From NCBI GenBank assembly GCA_016795075.1, contig JAEUIP010000002.1, positions 1 to 53,425 of the forward strand: a stretch of 53,425 nucleotides of DNA, read 5' to 3'. Source of the stretch: Planctomycetaceae bacterium (GTDB taxonomy: Bacteria > Planctomycetota > Planctomycetia > Pirellulales > Pirellulaceae). Below, in pieces: positions 45,520-53,425 of the stretch. The notes under the pieces are model-generated. The model saw nothing but the letters and a program-made list of their open reading frames with translations. It was not told the DNA's origin and did no database searches. The number at the start of each line of letters is the position of its first letter. The stretch's first letter is position 1. The translations under genes were made by a program, and so were the position numbers.

Positions 45520-45969
45520 ATGAAGCGTCATTTGTTGGTTCGTAAAGGTGGAGCACTCGGGCGCCGGTCGATGGCAGTTGCTCGCAGTGGCTTTACCTTG
45601 CTGGAAGTTATGTTGGTGCTAGCGATCATTATCGTGCTAGCAGGGATTGGTGTTGGGGCCATGATGAATGCCCAAGACACGGCGTCGGAACGTCAGGCTC
45701 AGATCAAGGCGCGGGGTTATGCGGAAGCTTGCAAGCGGTTCAAGATTGACGTCGGCTTTTTCCCCACTCAACTGGAAGACCTCTTAACTCGGCCGCAAGG
45801 GGTTAGCGATCGCAAGTGGCGCCGACCGTTTGTGGAGAAGCTTGAAGCCGATCCATGGAACAACCCTTACACGCTCCAAGTCGACTCGGTGAACAATCGG
45901 GTCGTGGTGGTGTCGGCTGGTCAAGATGGAAAGTTGGGAACGGAAGACGACATTTCCAGTGAAGACTAG
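45520..45969 (+). CDS. gspG: Type II secretion major pseudopilin GspG
   Basis: 149 residues; GGAGAG lies just upstream of the ATG. The prepilin peptidase site is SG/FTLLEVM (cleavage after G24), with the conserved Glu at position +5 and a hydrophobic helix after it. The C-terminal part has the GspG core (DVGFFPTQLEDLLTRP, DPWNNPY) and the calcium-binding loop GQDGKLGTEDDI. It is the main subunit of the periplasmic pseudopilus. The 24-residue leader is long. It is first of the gsp genes here and is separated from gspH by a terminator and a palindromic element. Confidence 0.93.
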   Translation: MKRHLLVRKGGALGRRSMAVARSGFTLLEVMLVLAIIIVLAGIGVGAMMNAQDTASERQAQIKARGYAEACKRFKIDVGFFPTQLEDLLTRPQGVSDRKWRRPFVEKLEADPWNNPYTLQVDSVNNRVVVVSAGQDGKLGTEDDISSED

Positions 45970-46007
45970 GTCGAGGAGTAGAGGGGCGCTCTCTGGCAAG
46001 ACGGATT

Positions 46008-46036
46008 GCCCGTGGACTGTCACGGGCATTTTTTTT
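46008..46036 (+). terminator. Rho-independent terminator after gspG
   Basis: GCCCGTG (46008-46014) and CACGGGC (46021-46027) form a 7-base stem with a 6-base loop, followed by A and eight T. Its place inside the gsp cluster suggests gspG can be made in excess over the minor pseudopilins. Confidence 0.8.
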
Positions 46037-46055
46037 GGACCGCTTTTGGGTTCTG

Positions 46056-46194
46056 GTGCTTTGTCAAAGTCAAAATTTCGCGTCGCGTCGGGTAAAGGTG
46101 TCAGGAGTCAATTGCCGCTACAGCCCATCGGGTGCTTCGCACAATGGACTCCTGACACCTTTACCGCCCCTAAGTTTTGGATTTGACAAAGCAC
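46056..46194. mobile_element. MITE-like nested palindromic element (139 bases)
   Basis: Outer arms GTGCTTTGTCAAA (46056-46068) and TTTGACAAAGCAC (46182-46194) are perfect inverted copies. Inner arms (46091-46109 and 46147-46165, GGTAAAGGTGTCAGGAGTC and its complement) are 19-base perfect copies. No coding capacity lies between them. The form fits a REP/MITE-type element moved in trans, perhaps by a RAYT transposase elsewhere in the genome. A copy of the outer arm stands alone at 5373-5385. Confidence 0.7.
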
Positions 46195-46207
46195 TAGGAT
46201 GGTTGGG

Positions 46208-46798
46208 ATGAAGACAATGGCTGCCATTTCGGTGCGAAGTTCGCGGTCGGCCGGCTACACCTTGCTCGAGCTTTTGCTGGTGTTAGGAATTCTGGTCGTT
46301 TTGGCGGGTGTGACCATGCCCATGGCCTTGGACACGATGGACACGCACCGGTTGCGGGCATCGGCGGATCGTGTACAGGGTGCTTTTGCCGAAGCCCGAA
46401 ATCAATCCATTCGTTCCGGTAACGAAGTCGCATTTTATTATCAAACCGGCTTTCGTACGTTCTTCGTGATGGAATTCAATCCTTTGATTCCCAAGCCGCT
46501 ACCGCCGGTCCCGGACGAGGACATGGCATGGAACGGCACGTCGGACATCCGCAGCAATATCTTGGAAATGGGGGTTTTGTTTGCCGGGTCAAATGTTAGT
46601 CCGGACTCGCGGTCGCAGGTCAGCCAAGTGACGGACGTTCCCAGCTACAGCCGCATCTTGTTTTACCCGGACGGCACGGCTCAACCAGCGCGGGTTTTTT
46701 TGGCAAACGAGACGGGGGCTGGATTGCGTGTCGAGTTGAGATCCTTGACAGGTACCTCGGTTGTTAGCGACATGATGTTGACGTCGGACTTCGAATGA
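46208..46798 (+). CDS. gspH: Type II secretion minor pseudopilin, GspH-like
   Basis: About 196 residues. The ATG at 46208 has AGGA at about 9 bases and is preferred to the ATG at 46199. The N-terminus holds the prepilin cleavage site SAG/YTLLELLLVLGILVVLAG with the +5 Glu. A GspH/FimT-like domain follows (RASADRVQGAFAEARNQSIRSGNEVAFYY). It should sit at the tip of the pseudopilus with I, J and K. The palindromic element ends 13 bases before it, so the promoter of gspH-M may lie within or beside that element. It overlaps gspI by four bases (ATGA). Confidence 0.85.
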   Translation: MKTMAAISVRSSRSAGYTLLELLLVLGILVVLAGVTMPMALDTMDTHRLRASADRVQGAFAEARNQSIRSGNEVAFYYQTGFRTFFVMEFNPLIPKPLPPVPDEDMAWNGTSDIRSNILEMGVLFAGSNVSPDSRSQVSQVTDVPSYSRILFYPDGTAQPARVFLANETGAGLRVELRSLTGTSVVSDMMLTSDFE

Positions 46799-47214
46799 AA
46801 ACTTTCTCAACTCGCCTTCTATCGATTTCAAATGCACCGCGCGGCATGACGCTGCTCGAAGTGATGTTGGCCTTGTTGGTACTTGTGGTCGCACTGTCAG
46901 GGATTGCGACATTGACTTCGCTCGGGCGTCAAAGCGGTGCAGATGCGCGGGATCTCACCATGGGACAGTTGTTGTGTGAAGGAAAGATGGCCGAGATCGC
47001 TGCTGGGGTTACCGCCGCTGGAAATACTCAAGGCCGATTTCCGAACGATCCGGATTGGACCTTTTCGGTTAGTTCGTCGGCAACGGACACTCCCGGGTTG
47101 TTGAATGTTCGCGTGACCGTGACGCAAGACCCCGCGACGTACTCCGAACCGTTGGAGTTCGTTTTGGTTCGTTGGATTCCTGATCCTGATTTTGCTGCCG
47201 AGTTAGCCCAATGA
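46795..47214 (+). CDS. gspI: Type II secretion minor pseudopilin, GspI-like
   Basis: 139 residues, ATGA overlap with gspH. The cleavage site is PRG/MTLLEVMLALLVLVVALSG, where the +1 residue is Met rather than Phe, as often in GspI. The short soluble part contains a LCEGKMAEIAAG helix and a beta region. In known systems GspI starts the tip complex with J and K. Its stop overlaps the gspJ start by four bases. Confidence 0.85.
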   Translation: MKTFSTRLLSISNAPRGMTLLEVMLALLVLVVALSGIATLTSLGRQSGADARDLTMGQLLCEGKMAEIAAGVTAAGNTQGRFPNDPDWTFSVSSSATDTPGLLNVRVTVTQDPATYSEPLEFVLVRWIPDPDFAAELAQ

Positions 47215-48146
47215 GTTGTAGCAACATGATGTGTCCATTCGGCGGGCGGGTTCAACGAGTCGGTTTTACGCTGGTCGAGGTGATGTTGTCGCTGGCTCTG
47301 TGCATTGTCATCACGGGGCTGTTGGCTGCCGCCAGTCAGATGTATTTGATGAATATCCAAGTAGAGCGGAATGAATTGACGCGATCCCGAGCCGCTCGAG
47401 CCGTGTTGCAAGTCATGGCTTTTGATTTGCGTGCTGCGGTGCAATACAAGCCGGTCGACGAAACGGCCTTGGACGAATCGATTGCTGACGCGGAAGAAGC
47501 TCTGGCGGCCACTCAAGGCGAGGAAGGGCAAGCCGAAGAAGAGCCTGCCGAAGAGGAAGAAGAACAAGTCGTGGAGCAGCCGGGATTGGCTGGGGGACCG
47601 AATTCGATTTCCTTCGACATTTCTCGCTTGCCGCGGCGTGATCAGTTCGCACCGGTGGTTGATGGAAAAACCGGCCGTGTGGTCAGCATCCCCAGTGAAA
47701 TATTGAATATCCAGTACATGGTTGGAGCCGTGGAAGAAGATACAAATTCCGGCAACGCCACACAGCCCGACAGCGGTCCGCGAATTGGTTTGTTGCGTAT
47801 GGAATTTGATCGCGCCGCGAAACGCTTTGCCGATCAAGGTGGTGGGCCGGTCTCCGGGTTCGAAATGATGGCGGAAGAAGTCAAGGGTTTGGCATTTCGT
47901 TATTACGATGGCGACCAGTGGTATTCGGAGTGGGACAGCAACGAAATGCGAACGCTACCGGTCGCGATTGAAATCACGTTGCAAGTCGATCCCCGAACCG
48001 CTGAAGTCGTGCAACAGCAGGCGCGGACGGGCGATTTAGATGCCGCGTTTGCCATGCAAGAATATCGCACCGTCGTGCACTTGCCAGTGGCAGAGTCGGC
48101 GGCTGCGATCCAAGCTCGCGAGGAGATGAAGAACTATGTCGAATAG
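47211..48146 (+). CDS. gspJ: Type II secretion minor pseudopilin, GspJ-like, with acidic insert
   Basis: 311 residues, longer than the usual 200 or so. The cleavage site is RVG/FTLVEVMLSLALCIVITGLL. The GspJ pattern continues with ELTRSRAARAVLQVMAFDLRAAV and, later, LAFRYYDGDQWYSEWDS. Residues about 84-130 form an insert dominated by Glu (EEEPAEEEEEQ), probably an exposed loop. It is ATGA-coupled to gspI and overlaps gspK by 11 bases. Confidence 0.85.
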   Translation: MSCSNMMCPFGGRVQRVGFTLVEVMLSLALCIVITGLLAAASQMYLMNIQVERNELTRSRAARAVLQVMAFDLRAAVQYKPVDETALDESIADAEEALAATQGEEGQAEEEPAEEEEEQVVEQPGLAGGPNSISFDISRLPRRDQFAPVVDGKTGRVVSIPSEILNIQYMVGAVEEDTNSGNATQPDSGPRIGLLRMEFDRAAKRFADQGGGPVSGFEMMAEEVKGLAFRYYDGDQWYSEWDSNEMRTLPVAIEITLQVDPRTAEVVQQQARTGDLDAAFAMQEYRTVVHLPVAESAAAIQAREEMKNYVE

Positions 48147-49698
48147 TCGAAATCGACCGCGCGGTTTTGTGTTGCTGCTGGTCTTCCTGGCCGTGATCTT
48201 AATGACCTTGGCCGCCTATTCGTTTGCCTTGCTGTCGCGTGCGGACTATGAAGCCACGATTCTCGCGGGGCAACGCAGCCAGTCGCGATTGTTGGTGGAC
48301 AGCGGTGCCGAAGCGACCCGGATGTTCCTGGCCCAAGGTCGGGATGTCGTACGGGAAAGTGGTGGGCTGTGGGACAACCCCAACACGTTTCAAGGTCGCT
48401 TGATTCGGATCGATCCCGAACCCGATCCGATGACGACGGGTTACTTCTCGATCATCGCTCCAGGGATGGACGACGCGGGTTATCCGTCTTCCTTTCGCTT
48501 CGGGATGACCGACGAATCTACCAAGCTTAATTTGAATATCCTGCCCAAGATGGATGAACTTCAACCAGGCGTTGGGGTGCAACTTTTGATGACGTTGCCG
48601 GAGATGACCGAAGATGTCGCCGAAGCGATCTTGGACTGGATTGACTTGGACGACGAGCCGCGAGAAATGGGAGCTGAATCGGGCTATTATGCTGGCCTCA
48701 GTCCCGCGTATTTGGCCAAGAATGGGGCGTTGGTCAGCGTTGAAGAATTGCTGCTGGTTCGGGGCGTGACTCCCGAGCTCTTGTTTGGTAACGACGTCAA
48801 CCGCAATGGCATTCTCGATCAAGACGAAATCACGGATCAATCGGCGGTCGGCAGCGAGCCCGACATGCAGCTGGGTTGGGCCAATTTTCTAACGATCTTT
48901 TCGCAGGAAGCCAACAAGAACTGGGAAGGCTTGCAGAGGATCGACATCAACAAAGACGACTTGCAGGAGCTGGAGCGGGACCTTAGTTCCGTGTTGCCGT
49001 CCCGCTGGGTTAACTTTATCTTGGCTTATCGCATCAACGGTCCTTACGCCGAAGAGATGCCCGCGGATGAAGACAATGGCCCGCCCAACGGCGAAATCGA
49101 TCTGAGCACCGCTGAGGGCTCCAACAAGTTCACACAACTTTTAGATCTCGTTGACGCTCGAACATCGATCACTTTTGATGGCGAGAGTACGGAAACGGTG
49201 CTGGAGTCACCAGTTTCGCTGGCCAACCCGCTGGAATTTGGTATTGGATTGGCGTCGATGATGGACAACCTCACGACGGTCTCGGCAGCAACCATCCCAG
49301 GTCGCATCAATATCATGCAAGCTCCGCGAAGAGTTTTGGAAGGCATCCCTGGGTTAACGCCGGAACAAGTCGAACAGATCATCACGTATCGCGAATACGA
49401 ACTGAACGACCCCGAGTTCACGGACCTGAATCGCCGCTATGAGACCTGGTTGTTGGCGGAGTTGATTGTCGATTTGACCACCATGAAGGCGATTGCGCCC
49501 TTTGTCTGTTGTAAGGGTGATGTCTATCGTGCCGAAATTATTGGATATTTCGAAAACGGGGAAGCCTCCAGTCGTGCGGAAGTAGTTTATGACACTACCG
49601 AGCCACTGCCGCGGCTATTATTCTGGAGAGATAAGAGTCATCTACCTATCGGGCAAAGTGTGCAGACCTTAGGCATTGTTCCGTCGAGAGTCGAGTAG
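48136..49698 (+). CDS. gspK: Type II secretion minor pseudopilin GspK
   Basis: 520 residues, well above the usual 300-330. The N-terminus PRG/FVLLLVFLAVILMTLAAYSF lacks the +5 Glu, the hallmark of GspK, which caps the pseudopilus tip. The body has the expected pattern GMTDESTKLNLNILPKMDEL, AEAILDWIDLDDEPREMGAESGYY, and helix-hairpin-helix-like GIPGLTPEQVEQIITYRE near residue 400. It overlaps gspJ and is followed by gspL after 6 bases. The extra length lies between the two halves of the K domain and at the end. Confidence 0.88.
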   Translation: MSNSRNRPRGFVLLLVFLAVILMTLAAYSFALLSRADYEATILAGQRSQSRLLVDSGAEATRMFLAQGRDVVRESGGLWDNPNTFQGRLIRIDPEPDPMTTGYFSIIAPGMDDAGYPSSFRFGMTDESTKLNLNILPKMDELQPGVGVQLLMTLPEMTEDVAEAILDWIDLDDEPREMGAESGYYAGLSPAYLAKNGALVSVEELLLVRGVTPELLFGNDVNRNGILDQDEITDQSAVGSEPDMQLGWANFLTIFSQEANKNWEGLQRIDINKDDLQELERDLSSVLPSRWVNFILAYRINGPYAEEMPADEDNGPPNGEIDLSTAEGSNKFTQLLDLVDARTSITFDGESTETVLESPVSLANPLEFGIGLASMMDNLTTVSAATIPGRINIMQAPRRVLEGIPGLTPEQVEQIITYREYELNDPEFTDLNRRYETWLLAELIVDLTTMKAIAPFVCCKGDVYRAEIIGYFENGEASSRAEVVYDTTEPLPRLLFWRDKSHLPIGQSVQTLGIVPSRVE

Positions 49699-49704
49699 TT
49701 CGTT

Positions 49705-51510
49705 ATGAGCAAAACCACGTTTATTCTATTGAACCATCGCACGGCCTGGGTTGGGGCGGGTGAGTCGGGCACTCAGCCAATCCTCAAGTCGTTGCAGAAA
49801 ATCGACTTAGCGAGTTTAACGACCGTTGAAGAACAAGCGGCCGCCATTTGTGAGGCGCTTTCCCAAGAGCGACTAGCAAAAAAATCCGTGGTGTTGGTTC
49901 TTGGTCCACAGCAAACGGAATATCGACCATTTCAAGTGCCGGCCGTCGGGGCAGCAGAACTGCCTATCATTGTGGCCAATTTGGCGGCAACCCAAATGAC
50001 CAAAGTCGATGACGATTCCATCATCGACTTCGTCGCCATGCCTGTGATGAACTCTGGTAGCAATGGGAACGCCGGTGCGACTTCTGTGTTGGTCATGGCG
50101 ACTTCGTTTCAGACCAATTTGCTTCTGAGTGAATTGAAAACCAAAGGTTTGACGTTCGCTCGGATTTTGCCGCGTTTGATTGTTCCGAATCTACTTCGCG
50201 ATTCGGCGGGTTCCGACGTTCAAGTGATGGTCCATGTCTTGGGCAGTGAAATCGACTTTGTGGCGACACAGGCCAAACAAGTGGTGATGGTTCGCTCCAG
50301 CGTGATTCCGGCCGAAGGTGACGATCGGAGCAAGCTGATTGCGCGCGAGACCTCGCGGTCCTTGGCCGTGTTGTCGGCCGAGTTTGGCCGAACCGAAAAG
50401 ATGAACTTGGGCGTTATTGCCTCGACCGACGATGCCGCGGCCGTTACCGGGGCCATCGCCGCGCAGGATTTGACGGGACACAAACTGGCGGCAGTAGATT
50501 TTGGTACGTTGCCCGCAGGGTTTGATTCACAGAACGAGGCCTATGCCACATTGGCTTTGGCGGCATTGCGATTGGATCGCAAGCCCCTATTGGACTTGGC
50601 CAATCCGACCCGACCGCCTCAAGATAATGCGTGGAAGCGAAAACTCTATTTGTCGGCCATGTTGGCGGCGACGGTTCTGTTGGGATTGTTGGGACTGGCC
50701 TGGTTGGAGATCCGAAAACTGGATCGACAACTGGCCGATCTGCAGGCCGATGTGGACAATCGCAAAGTCGCCGAAGTCTCGGACAAACAAACGATCAATC
50801 GCGTTGGTGCGATCAACCAGTTCGTCGCCATGGACGTGGCCCCACTGCCTTTGCTGGAAACACTAAGCCAGCAACTGCCGTACGGTGAGGAAATGCGTGT
50901 CCAGTCGCTCAAACTTAATGTGGGTCGGTTGGCTAGCGAAGAATCCTTTCCCGTCGTCATGACCACTCGTCTGAAGTCAGCCGATTTGGCTGAAGTGTAC
51001 AAGCCCAAACTACAAACAAATCCCGAGTGGGCCTTTAATCCGGCTCCCCAACTAACCGACAAAGCAAGCAAGTACTACACCAAGACCGCCATTGATACCA
51101 TTACGGTCAAACCCGACTTCGAAACCGTCTACGAGCGACTTGCAAATGCAGTGCTAGGGGCACAGCCACAAGAGGCACCACGCTCGGTTCCGGCAGTGGA
51201 AACCGATGCCGCGGAAGAAGAAGTTCTCTCAACCGAAGAACGCGGTGATTCGGATGCCAACGCAACCGATGATCAAGACGCAACGGATGAGACGGCCGAC
51301 GAGGAAAGTGATGACACGAAGCGCAAGAGTACTGAAGACACCGAATCCGACGACACGGAATCCGAGGATACGGAATCCGACGCGGACACAGAATCGGCCG
51401 ACCGGCGATCCAACGACGAAAAATCGGCCGACGACCAAGACGAGTCCGAAAAGCGGGAGCAAAAATCGGATGACGACCAAGAGTTGTTCGATGAGACCAG
51501 TGACAATTAG
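49705..51510 (+). CDS. gspL: Type II secretion GspL-like assembly protein with acidic tail
   Basis: 601 residues. The N-terminal 305 residues have an actin-like, PilM/GspL cytoplasmic pattern (VLVLGPQQTEYRPF; KLIARETSRSLAVLSAEF; a late YATLALAALRLDR). One membrane helix lies at about 313-333, followed by a periplasmic ferredoxin-like region with a coiled start (IRKLDRQLADLQADVDN). The last 100 residues are almost entirely Asp, Glu, Ser and Thr with imperfect DTESDD-type repeats, not a feature of classical GspL. It would link the ATPase GspE to GspM in the inner membrane; no gspE is in the window. Confidence 0.75.
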   Translation: MSKTTFILLNHRTAWVGAGESGTQPILKSLQKIDLASLTTVEEQAAAICEALSQERLAKKSVVLVLGPQQTEYRPFQVPAVGAAELPIIVANLAATQMTKVDDDSIIDFVAMPVMNSGSNGNAGATSVLVMATSFQTNLLLSELKTKGLTFARILPRLIVPNLLRDSAGSDVQVMVHVLGSEIDFVATQAKQVVMVRSSVIPAEGDDRSKLIARETSRSLAVLSAEFGRTEKMNLGVIASTDDAAAVTGAIAAQDLTGHKLAAVDFGTLPAGFDSQNEAYATLALAALRLDRKPLLDLANPTRPPQDNAWKRKLYLSAMLAATVLLGLLGLAWLEIRKLDRQLADLQADVDNRKVAEVSDKQTINRVGAINQFVAMDVAPLPLLETLSQQLPYGEEMRVQSLKLNVGRLASEESFPVVMTTRLKSADLAEVYKPKLQTNPEWAFNPAPQLTDKASKYYTKTAIDTITVKPDFETVYERLANAVLGAQPQEAPRSVPAVETDAAEEEVLSTEERGDSDANATDDQDATDETADEESDDTKRKSTEDTESDDTESEDTESDADTESADRRSNDEKSADDQDESEKREQKSDDDQELFDETSDN

Positions 51511-51569
51511 AGCATCGCGGCCCGCTTCATTTCCTTTCGCCAACTCAGTTGAATCAAGAATCGATACCT

Positions 51570-52868
51570 ATGAATAATCTCAACTCTCGCGAACGCACCT
51601 TGCTGCTGCTCGTCTTATCGTTTCTCCCGTTGGGCGGCTTGTATTACAGTTGGACCACGTATCAAGGTATGCGATCTTACCGTGTCGAGCAGATTTTGCT
51701 GGCCGAAGAAGAGAAGAACCGGCTGCACGAGCTCTCGATGACGGCGATGAAGGAGTTGGACCGATTTGACGATGCCTATAACGCGTCCAGTTTACCGCTA
51801 AGCGTCGCGGACAATACGGTGTCTTACCAGAACTTTCTCAGTGATCTCATGCTGCGAAATGGTTTGGAAGCCAAGACGGGCTCGGTGAAGTTGGATTCGG
51901 TCGATTATGCAACGACCGATCGAATAAACAAGTCTGTGAAAGAAAAGGCCTACGATCGAATTATCATCAGCGATACCACGGCTACGGGTAGCCTCGATCA
52001 ATTAACCAATTTCTTGTACGACTTCTACGACTTGGCAATGCTGCATCGGATCGATTCCATCAGTGTGGATTTGGCCGCCCCTGACAAGGAAGATGAGACG
52101 CAACTCTCGATCAAGTTTACGGTCAGTGCGGTGATCTTGCCGTCTGGTCCTGAAACGAAGAATTGGTCGGAGTATTTGTCGGGCCGCCTGGGCAAACCTC
52201 GGTCCGCCGTGAACAATCTGGTCGTTGCGAGAAATCTGTTTGGGCCGCCCAATGCGGCTCCAAAGATCAGCTCCCGCGCCAGTGCCGAAGTGGAGGTCGG
52301 GTCGAACTTCAGCCATCGATTTACCGCCAGCGACGACAATGCGGATGACGATCTGACCTTCGAATTGGTATCTTCCGAGTTGGACGGATTTGAACTCGCT
52401 GCGTCCGATCGTGGACCTACGGCAACGCTCAAGGGCCCACGGGTTACCAAGGCCGGTCGGTATCGATTCAACGTGCGAGTAAGTGACAATCGTTTACCAT
52501 TGTTGACGGACGAACAAGTCTTTACGCTCACGGTTGCAGAACCAGAACCCGAAGTCGTCCGCGAGCCGGCTCCACCAACGCCGCCTCGAAAGTATGCTCC
52601 GAATACCTACATCACCAGCTTGCTGCAAGATCGCCTTGGAGTAGCGACCGTGGTTCTGAACAATCGCGACAAAGATGAGTTGATCCATCGCAATGAAGGC
52701 GAGTCATTTGAATTGGACGGCAAGACTTGGACCGTCGTGAAAGTCGACCGGCGAACGGTGACCTTGCGCGTGGAAGACGAACTGCTGGAGTTCAAGATCG
52801 GCTCCACCTTGGCGGAACCACAAAGCACGTCCAAATCGGTGACCACTACCGAATCCGTGTCGCGGTAA
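51570..52868 (+). CDS. GspM-like protein fused to cadherin-like and GspC/PilP-like domains
   Basis: About 432 residues from the ATG at 51570; the frame opens at a TTG 21 bases earlier. One membrane helix at about 13-31 precedes a coiled and ferredoxin-like region (to about 205), as in GspM. Then comes ARNLFGPP, a motif that introduces the HR domain in GspC-type proteins. A cadherin/Ig-like domain (about 230-323, with FTASDDNADDDLTFEL and RYRFNVRVSD) and a Pro-rich linker follow. The C-terminal domain (about 345-415; ELDGKTWTVVKVDRRTVTLRV) resembles a GspC/PilP homology region. It is last in the operon. The fusion reading is inference from pattern. Confidence 0.65.
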   Translation: MNNLNSRERTLLLLVLSFLPLGGLYYSWTTYQGMRSYRVEQILLAEEEKNRLHELSMTAMKELDRFDDAYNASSLPLSVADNTVSYQNFLSDLMLRNGLEAKTGSVKLDSVDYATTDRINKSVKEKAYDRIIISDTTATGSLDQLTNFLYDFYDLAMLHRIDSISVDLAAPDKEDETQLSIKFTVSAVILPSGPETKNWSEYLSGRLGKPRSAVNNLVVARNLFGPPNAAPKISSRASAEVEVGSNFSHRFTASDDNADDDLTFELVSSELDGFELAASDRGPTATLKGPRVTKAGRYRFNVRVSDNRLPLLTDEQVFTLTVAEPEPEVVREPAPPTPPRKYAPNTYITSLLQDRLGVATVVLNNRDKDELIHRNEGESFELDGKTWTVVKVDRRTVTLRVEDELLEFKIGSTLAEPQSTSKSVTTTESVSR

Positions 52869-53112
52869 CGACGACCCTCTTGCCGCACGCTTTCTCAGAG
52901 TCATGTTTGCGTGCTGGCCAAGGTGTGGGAGCGTGCTGCCGAAGTTCTGCATGGTTGTTTCCGACACGGAGTGTCGGGCGCAGCACCCGGACATGCGGAG
53001 CCGTTTCTGTTTGGGCTCTGTCCCCAAAGGGGGCCGACCCTTGGGAGGGCATGTAATCGTTTCGGACCAAAAGGCATGACCGGGGAGGGTCAGGCCCCTT
53101 TTGGCACAAAGC
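52869..53112. other. Convergent intergenic region with several hairpins
   Basis: GCACGC/GCGTGC (52885-52914) follows the gspM stop. CCGACAC-GGA-GTGTCGG (52961-52977) is a perfect 7-base-arm hairpin with a GGA loop, the same design as in the repeat at 24999-25015. CCAAAAGG and CCTTTTGG (53067-53104) enclose GC-rich arms and could serve as a bidirectional terminator between gspM and the LuxR-type gene. No gene is seen. Confidence 0.5.
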
Positions 53113-53424
53113 CTAGCTCAGCCAACCGTTTTGGATTGCGGTGACGGCTGCTTGCGTGCGATCCGCAACATCCAATTTGCGCATGGCGTTGAGCACGTGT
53201 TCTTTGGCGGTTTCCAATCGCACGTGAATCGTGCGGGCGATCTCTTGGTTGCTTAGCCCAAGTCCGAGCAGACGCAAGGTTTGCATCTCGCGGCCCGTCA
53301 GTGTCGTGGGTCGCTCCGCGCTCAGAATGTTGTTGGGGGTGCGGAACCCACCAGTGTGGACCGGGGGGGTGTGGGGGGTCGGGGCCCGCTCCCATGCGGG
53401 TGGACGGGGGGGACCCCGCCGATC
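53113..53424 (-). CDS. LuxR-type response regulator, C-terminal part, cut by the window end
   Basis: Only the last 103 codons are present. From about 53323 down to the TAG at 53113-53115, the minus strand encodes a LuxR/NarL helix-turn-helix: TLTGREMQTLRLLGLGLSNQEIA, then HVRLETAKEHVLNAMRKLDV and a short helix. The usual NarL-type order is a receiver domain and then this domain, so a two-component regulator is likely. The frame nearer the window end (53340-53424) reads as Pro/Arg-rich low complexity (PPRPPAWERAPTPHTPP) over G-runs, which does not look like a receiver domain. Sequencing error at a contig end or a real divergent linker are both possible. Confidence 0.7.
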   Translation of the reverse strand, partial: DRRGPPRPPAWERAPTPHTPPVHTGGFRTPNNILSAERPTTLTGREMQTLRLLGLGLSNQEIARTIHVRLETAKEHVLNAMRKLDVADRTQAAVTAIQNGWLS

Positions 53425-53425
53425 C

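Noticed and set aside
1-53425. tRNA, rRNA, prophage or complete insertion sequence
   Set aside because: I looked for tRNA-like arms, rRNA-like stretches, transposase and integrase motifs and found none; a tRNAscan or Infernal run would be needed to exclude small RNAs.

Overview
The window reads as a chromosomal piece of a planctomycete, most likely of the Pirellulales/Rhodopirellula type. The support is the gene content: a DUF1501 protein beside a PPC-domain protein, a DUF1549/DUF1553 protein and a planctomycete-type cytochrome (PSCyt1) fused to WD40 repeats; a large MoxR/DUF58/BatA/VWA operon; a planctomycete-style ECF sigma factor; and many secreted proteins of unknown function. No rRNA, tRNA, CRISPR array, prophage or complete insertion sequence was seen. 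Both ends look like contig ends, and the right end is G-rich and cuts into a LuxR-type regulator.

Layout. 1-278: tandem repeats. 279-5167: a secreted VPS10/BNR beta-propeller protein (+), a polytopic membrane protein (-) whose end overlaps it antisense, and a small anchored protein (+). 5426-19900: a seven-gene minus-strand operon read moxR, DUF58, BatA/VWA, PQQ-propeller protein, second VWA protein, long coiled-coil membrane protein, PGEQK-repeat protein. It probably encodes a chaperone-like ATPase with metal-binding VWA partners acting at the cell envelope. 20140-21536: a two-gene unit of a small anchored protein and an HTTM/DoxX-like membrane protein.

21748-29381 (all +): pyruvate kinase, a condensation/WS-DGAT-like acyltransferase, an ECF sigma factor, rpmF (L32), rpsA (S1) and two small envelope proteins. 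29802-35067: a zinc-ribbon membrane protein and a secreted protein (both -), a TIM-barrel isomerase-like protein (+), and a methyltransferase-mutY pair (-) joined by a 4-base overlap.

35406-44754: the minus-strand planctomycete cluster DUF1501, PPC, DUF1549/1553, PSCyt1-WD40-coiled coil. 45520-52868: a type II secretion pseudopilin and inner-membrane cluster in the order gspG, H, I, J, K, L, M, where the last gene looks like a GspM fused to a cadherin-like and a GspC-like domain. The secretin, ATPase and GspF genes are not in the window. The many secreted proteins here are plausible cargo classes for such a system, but that is inference.

The non-coding DNA is unusually structured: 28- and 29-base tandem repeats, a perfect 20-base duplication, a 139-base MITE-like palindrome inside the secretion operon, and several perfect hairpins between convergent genes.
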